This document shows positions 34,688 through 45,828 of a stretch of 64,000 bases of DNA, one piece after another. How positions within the stretch are numbered: position 1 is the stretch's first letter; every line of letters begins with the position of its first letter. This DNA comes from Termitomyces sp. T153 (Eukaryota; Basidiomycota; Agaricomycetes; Agaricales; Lyophyllaceae), in contig JACKQL020000037.1 of the NCBI GenBank assembly GCA_018296165.2, positions 62,001 to 126,000 on the forward strand, written 5' to 3'. The notes under the pieces are model-generated. The model searched no databases, had not been told where the DNA came from, and worked only from the letters and a program-made list of their open reading frames with translations. Made by a program: the position numbers and the translations under genes.

Positions 34688-35809
34688 TGATAAAACTAAT
34701 TTGTTGCTGAGCACTGTTTTTAGCATTTCTGATTGGACAGCAGCTAACTATATTGAACATGACTCAACACAAGTCACAACATTCAGCATGTGAGGTCTAG
34801 CCCCAAGGTCTGGAATGATGTAGCCTTTGCACAGAATTTTAGCAACCACAAGACTTATGGATCATAAGGCACATTATGTGGAGTCTGGACTCTGGATCTA
34901 GAACAATAAGGCCAAGACCTTTCTTAGCAACAACCACTAGCAACATTCCCTGGCAACAATACTGCCTTCTCTTCAAAAAGGGACATATTGATAGTCATGT
35001 GATTTCTTACTTATTGTTTTTCTTGTTGAGCTTACAAACATACTTGAACAGCATCTACACTTTAAATATTGACATTGGAAATGCTCTTTTCTTGTGATTA
35101 ACAACTTTGACACATCATATTGACCTTGCATACTTTTACTTGGTTACCAGACTAACACTCAATATGTATTATAAACACTTTGGCAGATTCTGTTGCTGGC
35201 AGTGACTATTATTTCCTTTCTTATACTATACTTACAAACAGCATAAATACTGCCTGTACATAGAGACAAAACAACAAACAGAGTACCATTTCCCCTCACT
35301 AGCTCCAAGCTTACCAGCTTAAGATCTCTTATTGCTCTCTTGCTCATCATTGCCAATGTCTTAGCAACAGTCTTGATGACCTCAATTGTAACTTAGTGTG
35401 GTGCCAACTATGGGTATTCTTAGCATTATTTTCTTAGCAACACTAGTAACTACAGTTAGCAACTAGTTTGTGTTTGTTCTCCAGCCTTCTGTCTTCACTT
35501 TCCTCTTTGTTTTTTCAACTATCTTGTTGCTTAGTTCTCCCCCCTTTCTTAGCAACTCCTTTGCCCTTGTTCTTTTCCTTTTCTTTTACCTAGCAACCTT
35601 TTGTTACTGCCTAGCAACTTAGGCTAGTGATAGTGACTCTTTTCACTTCACTTCTTGTTTACCCCACACTTGTTAGCTTTTGTTCTCTGGGATGCTTACT
35701 GACTCACCTTCTATTACCTTCCTACTGCAAGCTACTTTATCTAGTTGCTAGTGTTTAGGTCTTCCTTTTTGGTTTCCTGCATGGCACTAGGTAGCATAGG
35801 ATCACATCA
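34688..35809 (+). mobile_element. Diverged C-family solo LTR
   Basis: Begins TGATAAAAC, has GTTGCTGAGCAC and AAGTCACAAC near the start, and ends TTTCCTGCATGGCACTAGGTAGCATAGGATCACATCA as segments shared with the C LTRs. About 1.1 kb. Flanking 4-5 bases do not match, so the duplication has decayed or the element recombined. No internal sequence. Confidence 0.8.
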
Positions 35810-36432
35810 TTGAGCATGTCCTTAGGGTTAGGGCTAGCTCTGGCCTTCTGTATAGTCATTCTCATGCCTCTCCCACCCACTATGCACTGCACTGAGCAGC
35901 AGGAATCCTTAGACTTGTTCTCTTTGGATTCCCCTCTGCTAGGTGATTAGTTCCTATTATATTGTTGGCTACCTTGCTAATATACTTTGGATCCCTTCTG
36001 CTAGCTGCATGATTGAGCTGTTGCTCCCAGAGGTTGCCCTTACAGTGGAACAAGTTTCTAACTCTGGTCTGGAAGCCCCTCATAGCCTGCAGGGAATCTC
36101 CAAGCCCCTATTTGTTGCTTTCCCACCAGACTTAAGCACCCACAGAATTCTATATCTCAGCTTGCCAATCCAAACACTCCCCTGAAGGCTCCAGCTCCTC
36201 AGAACAAAGCCTGGACTTGCCTGCTACACCTAGAGAACCAGGTGCAACTGACTCAATTGTCTCTCACCCATTACACAACTGAACTCTCTACCCTCTGTCA
36301 GACCACCACTATATTTCCCAATCCCTCCAGGCACTGCTAGAGTGCCTGCCCCCTATCTTTGCACCACTCCTGGCAGCTCCTGTAGTTGCTTTTGCAGTTC
36401 CAATAACTCTCTAGCCACAGATCCCACATCCA

Positions 36433-37347
36433 GTGCTCCCAGATGCATACAATAGTGCTTGCTCTAGTAGGAAGTGCTTTCTCCAGTCCTATCTCACCTA
36501 CATCCACCTTAGCAGAGACACCTTCAACTCCAATACATTGAAAATAGCTTGGATAGTGTTGTATATGAAGACCAAACAGGCCTTCACCTATACATTACAG
36601 ATGTTCCACTGCTCCAGAGGTGTTGGAAGCTTTGCAGATTGGACTGCCATTGAAAAAGACTTCTGGGTGGAGTTTTTCTCAATTGACTCTGCTAAAACCA
36701 CCACTTTAGCACTATGTGACAAGGACCAGTATGGGTAATAGAAGCAGACACTGAACAAGTACACTGACTCATTCTGAGCATTGGTTGGGCAAGCCACCTA
36801 CCCCAATGATCTTTAACTGTGCCTTGCATTCTAGGACAGCCTGCACTCCGTGCTGATAAAGTGCATCAACAATCTGGTTGAGGGCCACCTGGACAATGAG
36901 AGGATTGCCTCCTAGTACAAGATGGCCCAGGATCAGTGGCAGCTCATGGAGATCTGACAAGAGCTCTGCCACTTGCACTTGATGCAGTGCTCCACTCTAG
37001 TCACTAGTTTCTAATACTCTGCTCCTGTACTCCTAGCACCTGCCCCTGCTCCAGCCATCCCCATACTACACCCTTTACTGCTGGGCATTTCCATGGATGT
37101 AGATACAGCCCAACAGCATTGCTCCATGCTGCTACTGTACTGGACATGCAAAAGACTAGGGCACTTCACACAACACTGCCTGTTGGGCTACCTCTCTACA
37201 ACAGAGCAGGAGGAGCTTCTCCTGCAACTATTGGCCACAAAAGATGCTGGCAGAGCTTTGTCACCAGACAAGCCAGCACTAGAATCAACTCCAGAGGAGA
37301 TCAGCACTTGCACACCCCCCCTCCCAAGCTTGGAGGAGGATTTTTAG
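36433..37347 (+). pseudogene. Element A2 gag
   Basis: One frame with stops. It contains KCFLQSYLTYIHLSRDTF, KIAWIVLYMKTKQAFTY, FADWTAIEKDFWVEFF, then KYTDSF and WYKMA, and a zinc knuckle YWTCKRLGHFTQHC in which the first Cys has been lost. It ends in LLLQLLATKDAGRAL...PSLEEDF, the counterpart of A's gag tail. Stops at 36736, 36776, 36816 and others. Confidence 0.8.
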
Positions 37348-37654
37348 TCAAGCAATGAATAAGGTGTATGCCTCTATCACCAGTTACTAACAGGTTCTCA
37401 TGTCTGTTATTAGAAAATGAAATTGCCCTTCTCAATGTTAATCATTCTAAGACAGAAGAACTTCAGTTTTCCCCTCCAAACATACAAACACCAACTCTAG
37501 AGTCCAAGGCAAGCCCTCTAACACCAGTTAGGCTCCACTGGCACCACTCTGCCTAGGAGCACTGACTGCTCTAGCAGTATGTAGTTGCCTCAAGCCTGTC
37601 TGCCAACTCATTGCACCTTGACATAGAATCAAGACTATAAACACTCAGAAAACT

Positions 37655-38270
37655 CACAGAGTCACTGCTCTCCTGAACAGTGGAGTGATGGGACTGTTCT
37701 TAGACTCAGAGTTTATAAAGTGCCTATGCAGTCACTTCCCCAATCCATTTCAGTGTTCAACATTGACAGAACACCCAACAAAGTCAGCACCACTAGCTCC
37801 ATAGTAGACCTTGTCCTCTGGTACCAGAATTATGCCAAGCACACAGTCTTTGCTGTCACCAGTTTAGGCAAGCAGGACATAATCCTTAGTTTCATATGGC
37901 TCTGGGAGCACAACTCCAAAATAGACTTGGTCCAGAGCAAGGTAACTATAAGCTGATGCTCCCAGAAACACTCCACCTGTGCCACCAAGGTCAGAGAAAA
38001 GTGCTAGGCTGAAGTTTGAGAACTTGCAGCCATTCAGGCATGCTGCATTGGCCATCTCTCCTTTGCAGATTTAAACCTTCTGGACCCCCTGCTCCTGGTG
38101 TTCCCCCATAGAGAAGCCCTCTATAAAGACAACTGGAGCAACAGTGGGGCCTTAGAAGAGGAACTAGGAGGGGAGTTTAGAGGTGTATGCAATCTGGAGC
38201 TCCTAGATGAGGCAGTGGAAGTGGAAGACCAGATTTATACCACCACCTTATGCTTGCTGCCCTCCACCAT
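37655..38270 (+). pseudogene. Element A2 protease and start of pol
   Basis: Protease remnant VTALLNSGVMGLFLDSEFIK (catalytic Asp to Asn), then VDLVLWYQNYAKHTVFAVTSLGKQDIIL and WLWEHNSKIDL, the retropepsin flap-to-C-terminal pattern seen in element A at 30740-30880. The sequence continues into the pol linker (HREALYKDNWSN) until the copia insertion. Confidence 0.75.
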
Positions 38271-38329
38271 GAAGATCTGGGCTTGTTGGAGGGGAATCCA
38301 GAACTTGACACCATGGACACTATTCATTG

Positions 38330-38674
38330 TGTTGGGCCAGGCACCACTCACCACAATATATTGGGCCCAGGCACCATCACTACCATATCAAGAACAATGT
38401 ACCATTGTCCCTGTCCCTCTTCATATATTGTCCCTGCCCCTCTTCACATATATATTGGACTCACCATAGATAGCACCCTCAGTCACTTATACCAGACTGA
38501 GGGTGAGTAGCTTACATCCATCACATCAACAATGTTACTTACTGTGCCAGCAGATACATACTTACATTGATCTGTATAGGTACAGTGAAATACAGTCACT
38601 TATACTGGACTGAGGATACATACTTATATTGATCTGTATAGATTCACTCGGTCCTCTATTCCTAGATTCCAACA
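38330..38674 (+). repeat. 5' LTR of the copia element (bounds inferred)
   Basis: About 345 bp with terminal inverted TGTTGG...CCAACA, ending directly before the primer site. It contains a repeated block CAGTCACTTATAC(C/T)(A/G)GACTGAGG (near 38481 and 38595) and repeated CATACTTA(C/T)ATTGATCTGTATAG. No second LTR is visible, so the left end rests on the inverted ends. Confidence 0.72.
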
Positions 38675-38690
38675 GGTTATGGGTATTGCT
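38675..38690 (+). promoter_or_regulatory. Copia primer-binding site
   Basis: GGTTATGGG directly after the LTR matches the start of the primer site known for copia elements, which pair with an internal (anticodon-side) segment of initiator tRNA-Met. Confidence 0.6.
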
Positions 38691-38826
38691 GCTTGACAAC
38701 TTTTCTAAAAGTGTCGAACGTTTGAATCCAGGATTGAATCGATCCTATTGTCTCTTATCTTGCCCCTATCTCTACATGTCATGTCACATGCATCACTTCC
38801 CTTGATCTCCCTGTCTCTCCTGAACT

Positions 38827-41323
38827 ATGTCCCCTGCATTAGCCAGTGACTCCTCAGCCCCATCTGTGATGGAATGTGTCATCCGCCACAAGTGCAATGG
38901 GGCAAAGTACAGTTGTGCTGATGGTAATTTCACCCAATGGTCTGAGAAGCTTAAGGATGCCATGATCCTCAATGGCATCTATGCATATGTCTTTGACCCA
39001 TTCCTGTCCTGCCCCAACTCCAACACCAAGCCCCATGCTCATGCCAATTGGAACCTGAATGACTGCCTTGCAATTACCTTCCTGAGATCTGCCCTGGAGG
39101 ACATTGAACATCGTGATTTGGTCATGGACAAGAGTGTCAGGCATTGTTTTGAGGACCTCAAGACTCAAGCACAACAGGAAGGGCCCATCAAGCAGATTGC
39201 TCTGCTGCAAAAAGCTCTGTTGACATACTGCTCACAGTCTGAGTCCCTACCTGTCACAGCTAGCTGGATCACTAATATTGTGAAATTAGCTTTTGACATT
39301 GGCAAGATCAGCACAGACCTCTTCACATGCATTGCCCTGCTCAACAGCCTCAATGACCCATCTTTTGAGGCTCTCCAGAATTCAGTATCAACTCTCCTCA
39401 GCAAGAGCATGAAGGACCTACCATGCAGCCCTATGGACATCTGGTTGCTCATGGAGAATGCACAGAATATCATCAACTCTAAAGCTAACACCACTGCCAC
39501 AGTGCTCAATGCGAAGGGGGGGATCAAACCTCACAACACCAACCTCCCTGGACACAATCATGGTCCAGGTGCAGTGTGCTGTGAGAACTGTCATTTGTGT
39601 GGACAACTGTGTTGAGGACATACAAAACCATTCTGTGTACAGAAGGGAGGAGGCATGGCTGGAAAATCAATTGCCGATGCACAAAATGCCCAGAGAGCCT
39701 CAAAGAAGAAGCCCAAGGCCCCCTCAACCAACACTTCAGCTCAGACCAAGTCCTTTGTGGCAGTAACCAGGCTAGATGGAAAGTTGTGGTATGTTGACCC
39801 CATCAACCTCAGACAACTCCCTGCACTGCCCAAGACTGCAGCTTTCACAGGCATTGCTGGTACCCAGTCACCCACCATAGCACTTGATCATTCCACTAAG
39901 TGTTGGGAACATACTGGCTTCATGGTGTTTGAGGACCCGAGGATGACAATACTCGATTGGGATAATTATACCAAACCAATTGAAGATCACATCATGGCCA
40001 TGGACATCTCACCAATTTCTACAGCCAGGAAAAATCCTCTCACATCACTGACCTCAATTCCTTTCCTTGTTGACTCTGGGGCCACAATCCATATATCTCC
40101 CTGCCGTGATGACTTCTTCACCCTTTGCCCTATCCTGCCATGCAGTGTAAAAGGGCTGGGAGGTTCCTCAGTTGCAGCAATTGGCATTGGTAGCATCTGG
40201 CTCCGTGTTGCAAAGGGTGCACACATCATCCTTGAGGATGTGCTATATATACCTAACGCCACTGTTTGTCTCATATCAGTCAGCTCCCTCACCAACAAAG
40301 GTCTTGACTCTCACTTTGACAACGTGTCCATCAAGATCATGAACAGATCCTCCTGCATGCTCATTGCCCATGGCCCACTCATCCCAAACCAGCGTCTCTA
40401 CTCCTTAAATCTCAACTCTGCATTCACAGAGCACCGTGCCCTTACCACTCACCATACCACCAACCTGGAGACATGGCATCACCACCTTGGGCATGCCAAC
40501 TACCAGACAATCATTGACATGGCTAAGTCTGGCATGGTCCCAGGTATGCCCTCCACCTTTACCTTGAAACCACCTAAGTGTGACTCATGTATTCTTGGGA
40601 AACAGACCCAGAATATGGTACCTAAGGTGTGGAATGAGGGGCATAGGGCAATGTGAAGGCTCAAGATTGTTTGGGTAGACTTAACAGGGCCACAGGCTGT
40701 CATATCTCGAAATGGCCATAGATAGATAATGAATCTGGTTGATGATTACACAAGTGAGAACTGGTCCATACTCCTTCAGAAAAAGGGGGATGCATTCACG
40801 CACCTCAAAGCCTGGCAGATTGCAAGGGAAACTGAAATCCAGGAGAAACTAGGCACCTACAGAACGGGGCATGATGGCAAGCTCAAGAGACATAAGATGG
40901 AAGCCTGGCTCCTATCACAGGGCTCAGAACAACAGTTTGGAGTGGCATACACCTTGGCACACATTGGACAAGTCGAACATATGCACCGTACACTCATGGG
41001 GAAAGCTCAAGCAATGCAGATTGCGGCTGGATGTCCACCCAATATGTGGGACAAATTCTATCTCACCACGTCACACCTCCATAAATGTACACTCACAAAA
41101 TCATCTGCGGGCATCACCCCTCATGAAGCATGGACAGGAAGATGGCCAGACTACTCATATATGCAAGAGATTGGCTGCAAGGCCTTTGTCCTCATCCTTG
41201 CAGAACATAACCCAAAGGTGTATGCGTGGTCTATTGAATGTACTCTAATTGGCTATGCTAGAAACTCAAAGGCTTACCAATGTTATGAATGCAGAACTGG
41301 AAAGATATACAAAACATACCATG
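38827..41323 (+). pseudogene. Copia gag-pol polyprotein, 5' part
   Basis: A single frame interrupted by TGA at 39613-39615 and 40654-40656, plus a TAG near 40724. Gag of the UBN2 type spans residues 1-225 (DGNFTQWSEKLKDAM, LNDCLAITFLRSAL). A CCHC remnant with GHTKPFC lies near 39610-39640. Protease VDSGATIHISP (catalytic DSG intact) is near 40070 and LEDVLYIPNATVCLISVSSL near 40235. The pre-integrase motif WHHHLGHANYQTI with C-x2-C is at 40470-40610. Integrase begins WVDLTGP, then LVDDYTSENW (near 40735) and VEHMHRTLMGKAQAM (catalytic Glu, near 40975). The frame ends at YKTYHVS, where element E begins. Confidence 0.88.
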
Positions 41324-42260
41324 TGTCAGGTTCCGCTGATGATGGGGGCTCAGCTACACTGGCGAGTCCTTACTAGGTGGACGCAATGTCCTGTGCTTAT
41401 AACCAAGCATCTGGTATTGGCACAGAGGGACTTGCGAGGGGGAGCTAGGGGGCAATCCGAGCAAGTCTGGAGTGGTTTGGGGGCATCTAAGACCAAGTGT
41501 ACTAGTTGTTGAACCTGGACGGGTGCTGGAGCAAGTTTGTGGGTGTGCAATTAGAATGTGGAGTAAGTGGAGGCTTTGCGGTTGACAGGGGCAGAGCTGG
41601 AGTTTGATGGGGGATTGCCAAGACGTGAGGTGTTCCTGGGCTGAGCAGGAGCGAGGTCTGGGGTTGTTGTAGGAATGTTCAGGTCATAGCGTGCGTGCAG
41701 AGTTTGTACTGTCATTGGAGATGAGAGGAATTTAGGAAGACAAAGGAACTATACACAGTTGAGATGAGGTGAGACAAGACAGAGAACAGAGATAGATTTG
41801 AAACTAAAAACAGAGACAGTGATGAGACAAAAGACAAGACATAGGAGACCAGTGAATGCAATATCAAGACTAAAGTACTAGGGGTTCCTCTACAACTTAT
41901 ATACCTACTACTGGGTGGCTCCAGAGGGTAGAGGATATGGCGGTGGGCTTGATGGAACTGCACGGAGTCAACAGTTGCTGGGTGTGGTCTTGGAACAGGC
42001 TGCGGTGACATTCTGATGGGATCAGTTGAGAAGCGGATTGTTCTGAGGTTGGGGAAAGCCTCGGGAGTCTGGGGAAATTCAGGGGGTGCATCAACTGCTG
42101 CAGAGAAGGCATCAGAGTTGATCAAGGAGCTGTTGGGGTCTGCCAAGGAAGTGTTGGAGTTGCCTGAAGTGGGCGCAGAGGGTGGGCAAGGGTTGGGGAG
42201 TTTGGTGGAGCATTGGGGGGGCTGGGGGTGGTGTTGGGGTCTAGGGAGCAGGTCGTGACA
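41324..42260 (-). repeat. 3' LTR of element E
   Basis: 937 bp, TGTCAGGTTCCGCTGATG...GGTCGTGACA, closely similar in the opposite orientation to the D LTRs. Minus-strand TATATAAG and AGTCTTGATATT (complement of 41862-41873) are present. Confidence 0.92.
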
Positions 42261-42469
42261 TCACCCCCCCTTCAGTGTTGAGACCCTCAAGATGTGAGGT
42301 ACAGTTCGGGGATCAGTGGAGCGTGAGAATCAAAGTCGAGCAATATTGATCAGACCGCAGTAGTGGCGGCGGTGTGGGGAATGAAGTCAAAGCATGGCTG
42401 CTGTTCAGGGGGTTCTTTCCTAGTCATTGAAAAGGATCAGACGTACCCTGGGGTTCCCAAACTTTTCCA

Positions 42470-44846
42470 ATGTCGTCTTCCACATTTTCTCCAGCAGCGT
42501 CCCCCTCCCCCTCAGCACATACCTTGACTTCTTCCTCGGAGGACTCTGAGGGTCAGTGTCACAACCCGTCCCCTGGACCCCGCACATTGTCCAGCAAAAA
42601 ACCCTGATTCCCCAATAACCCCCGACGCTCCGCCGAACTGCTGCCCATGCCCTGTGCCTATTTTGGTTGGCCCTGACGCAACCCCGGCTAACTCCGACGC
42701 CTCCCTGGCTAACTCTGACAGCCCCTTGGCCAACTTCAACGCCTTCCCCGCAGCCACTGACACTTACCCTGGATCTCCCAAACTCCGAGAACCATCCCCG
42801 CTGTTCCCGATCTTCACCACCCATCATCAACTCAACACCCTGGTTCCTCTGACCCATTCCGGAGTATCACGACAACCTCGGGGCGACCCACGTTCCCCAA
42901 TGATCCCATCAACGTATCAGCATGGCCTGATCCTTAATTGCAACCGACACCCGCCCACTCCGTCGAGCTCCGCCAAGCTCTGCCACCGCAGCCGACATAC
43001 CCCGAAGTTCTCCGGTAGTCAGTATATAAGCTGTCGAGTAGCTCTTCGTACTCTAGTCTTGATATTGCTTGACGTTACCTATGGTCTGATTGTTTCCTTT
43101 TTGTGTTTCATGTTTTGTGTCTCGTTTTCTTATCTCAGTCTCCCGGTCTTATCTCAGTCTCCCAGTCTTATCTCAGTTTTCCAGTCTTGTCTCGTCTCCA
43201 TTCTGTTATTGTTCTCATCATTGTTTTGTACCTCCACTCGAATCTACTCTTGTTCTATATCATTTCGTCTGACGCTGTCTCGGTGACTCCGTCTGACCGT
43301 TGTGCCCAAGTCTTCATCAACTTTAACAACCTTACAAACTCCGCGGTTACAATTACAAACCCCAACACTCCTTCGCCAGGTCTGAACCTCGCTCTTCGCT
43401 CAGTCCTGGACTCCATCAACTCCAAATGATCTCCCATCAAACCCCAGCTCCACTCCCATTGATCACACAGCCGCCTACTCCTTTGCTTCCATGAATCTCC
43501 CATATGGTCTTCTGCCTGAACCCCGCCAAGACCGTCCCGTTTCCTCGCAATCCAACTTCTCTGGACCTCCCCAGCTCTGTCCAGATCACATCCCACCAAC
43601 TATCTGCACAAGCCATCAGTGCCTGGAACATTTTCGAGTGTTTGGTTACCAGTGCAAGGGGATCACGCCCGCCTAGTAAGGACTTGCCCAGTGCAGCTGA
43701 GTCCCCGAGGTCAGCGGAACCTGACAGTCGGCAAGACTGTAGGTGGGTGCAGGCAATGTACTGTAGTCATAAGTATTGTCTCTTGCTTGTCAGGGCCAGA
43801 GTGCTTGAATAGGTCCTGTCAGAGTTGTTGGCGGCGGTGGTGGGCTCATTGAGGCCTACGTTGGGGGAGGTTCCAGCGCAGTCGTCGGGGGAAATGGTCC
43901 TTGCTTCTCACTCCAGGTCTGGTATGGTCCCTGTTGTGGTCCACCCCATCCCCACAGGGTTGAGAGTTGTGCAGGCAGACATGACGCTGGAGTACTTTGC
44001 AGGGGCCGCAGGGCAAGCAAGAGGTCCCCCGACGTTGGAGTGGTGTCAGGCGGTGGCCCTGTTGCATCATTGGCATGTTCCTTCCTTATCAAACTAACCC
44101 ACGTTTCTAGTGCACATCCTGTACCCAGTGGGGTGAACAGTGCGAGTTTGAGGAGCCTGTGCTGGGAGTGCAGTGGGACATGTCAGTGTGTCTCCCATGT
44201 CACTCACAGCACAAGAAGTGCTCTGTCACTCTGAGTTGGTGTGCCACTTGCATTGCAGCAGAGCAGGGGTGGGACCACAAGTGGGTTGCAATGCAGTTGG
44301 AGGAGGGTCAGAGGGGCAGGGTCTCAGGGAGGGGTTCCGGGGTAGAGGGGGGAGTTGGCATGGGATGGCCCCTGATGAAGATTGGGCCCCTGCAGGGTGG
44401 GCGGAGGGAGGGGGCCCCCACGATGCACAATAAGGATAAATGGAGGGCATCCCCCTTGCCGGAGGTGGGGCCTAGCAAGCAGGCATGGGGGGAGCCGGTG
44501 ATGGCAGGCCCTCCCAGTCCTACTGTGTATTCCCCAACTTCTGGGGCCTTGGTTGAGCAGTCTGCAGGAGAGTCATAGTCGATCGCTGAGGCTCTCCTGT
44601 GGCATTGGGCAGAGGAGTTGGAGAGGTTGTTGGCTACACATGGGGAGGAAATCTGTAGGGTGGGGGAGGAAAGGGATGGGTTTTGGAGGGAACTGGACGA
44701 GGCTTGGAAGGAACAGGACTTGGCATGTAGGGATAAAGATATTGCCGTGGGGACTGCCATGAAGTGACTGTTGCAGCTTCAGGAGCTGCGAGCATGCATG
44801 AGGCCATTGGAGGCGTGGGCAGAGGTGGCAGGGCAACAATCGGATG
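42470..44846 (+). pseudogene. Antisense ORF of element E, first part
   Basis: Start MSSSTFSPAASPSPSAH at 42470, then SSSEDSEG, cut by a solo LTR (42557-43726) and resuming GRQDC. After a probable intron, LSELLAAVVGSLRPTLGEVPAQ...TLEYFAGAAGQARGPPTLEWC leads to a second intron ending at 44110. The Cys cluster then has C at codons starting 44111, 44120, 44141, 44189, 44198 and 44219 (C-x2-C-x6-C-x15-C-x2-C-x6-C), followed by WCATC. A Gly/Pro-rich linker leads to a coiled coil AEELERLLATHGEEICRV and ELDEAWKEQDLACRDKD near 44600-44740. The ORF is interrupted by element D at 44847 and continues at 55761. The aligned donor of the second intron is degenerate in this copy. Confidence 0.65.
42557..43726 (+). 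mobile_element. Solo LTR of the long B/D/E subfamily
   Basis: 1170 bp, TGTCACAACCCGTCCCC...GGAACCTGACA, flanked by GTCAG (42552-42556) and GTCGG (43727-43731), one transition apart. Removing it restores the antisense ORF of element E across the junction (GAGGGTCGGCAAGAC). It has TATATAAG near 43023 and AGTCTTGATATT further on. Confidence 0.9.
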
Positions 44847-45796
44847 TGTCACAACCCGCTCCCTAGACCCTGACACCGCCCCCAGCCCCCCCCTTCAATG
44901 CTCCGCCAAACTCCCCAACCCTCATTCACCCTCCACGCCCACTTCGGGCAACTCCAACACTTCTTTGGCAGACCCCGACAGCTCCTTGATCAACTCCAAC
45001 ACCTTCTCCGCAGCAGTTGATGCATCCCCTGAATTCCCCTGGACTCCTGAGGCTTTTCCCAACCCCGAAACAATTCGCTTTCCAACTGATCCCATCAGAA
45101 TGTCACTGCGGCCTGTTCCAAGATCACACCCAACAACTGTTGACTCCGCACAGTTCCATCAAGCCGCCACCATCTCCTCTGCTCTCCAGAGCCGCCCAGT
45201 AGTAGGTATATAAGTTGTAGAAGAATCCCTAGTACTTTAGTCTTGATATTGCATTTACCGGCTTCCCATGTCTTGTCTTTCATCTTGCCCCTGTCTCTAT
45301 TTTTAGTTTCAAATCTATCTCTGTTCTCTGTCTCGTCTTGCCTCATTTCTGCCTTGTCTTAACCATGTATAGTTCCTTTGTCTTCCTAAGTCCCTTTCAT
45401 CTCCAACGGTAGTACGAACTCCACGCACGTGCTACGACCCAAACATTTCTATGACAACCCTGGACCTCGCTCCTGCTCGGCCCAGGAACACCTCACATCT
45501 TGGTGATCCCCTGTCAAACTCCAGCTCCACCCCCATCAACTGTGAAGCCTCTACTTACCCCACATTCTAATTGCACATCCACAAACTTGCTCTGGCACCC
45601 ATCCAGGTTCAATGATTAGTATACTTGGTCTTAGATGCCTCCAAACCACTCCGGACTTGCTCAGACCGCCCCTAGCTCCCCCTTGCAAGTCCCTCTGCGT
45701 CAATACTGGATGCTTGGTTATAAGTGCAGGACATTGCGTCTGCCTAGTAAGGACTCGCCAGTGTAGCTAACCCCCCGTCGTCAGTGGAACCTGACA
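44847..45796 (+). repeat. 5' LTR of element D
   Basis: TGTCACAACCCGC...GGAACCTGACA. Core promoter: TATATAA at 45207-45213; predicted transcript start AGTCTTGATATT at 45239-45250, 32 bases from the first T of the TATA box. Confidence 0.94.
45207..45250 (+). promoter_or_regulatory. Element D core promoter and predicted RNA 5' end
   Basis: TATATAA (45207-45213) lies 32 bases before AGTCTTGATATT (45239-45250), normal TATA-to-start spacing. The 12-mer is the one complementary to the primer site at 45798-45809. That the RNA starts exactly there is inferred. Confidence 0.65.
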
Positions 45797-45797
45797 T

Positions 45798-45809
45798 AAT
45801 ATCAAGACT
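45798..45809 (+). promoter_or_regulatory. Self-complementary primer-binding site of element D
   Basis: AATATCAAGACT, one base after the LTR, is the perfect 12-base reverse complement of 45239-45250. This is the Tf1-type self-priming layout; no tRNA-like TGG start is present. Confidence 0.75.
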
Positions 45810-45828
45810 CCCCCTTACTCCATTCTTG

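Larger units (their letters stand above)
35817..38329 (+). mobile_element. Element A2: decayed relative of element A, cut by the copia element
   Basis: A partial LTR (about 35817-36044) shares AGACTTGTTCTCTTTGGATT and the CCCTTACA end with the A LTR. Internal sequence follows the order of A: gag, zinc knuckle and protease, up to 38329, where the copia LTR begins. The remaining pol and 3' LTR are not in this window. The left LTR boundary is approximate. Confidence 0.78.
38330..41323 (+). mobile_element. Ty1/copia retrotransposon, 5' part, truncated by element E
   Basis: A 5' LTR (38330-38674), a primer site and a gag-pol frame up to the start of the E LTR at 41324. RT, RNase H and the 3' LTR would lie beyond E and are outside this window. 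The copia element itself sits inside A2. Confidence 0.85.

Noticed and set aside
34683..35814. Target-site duplication for the diverged C-family solo LTR
   Set aside because: GTCAA on the left and TTGAG on the right do not match; even a 4-base comparison needs two changes.
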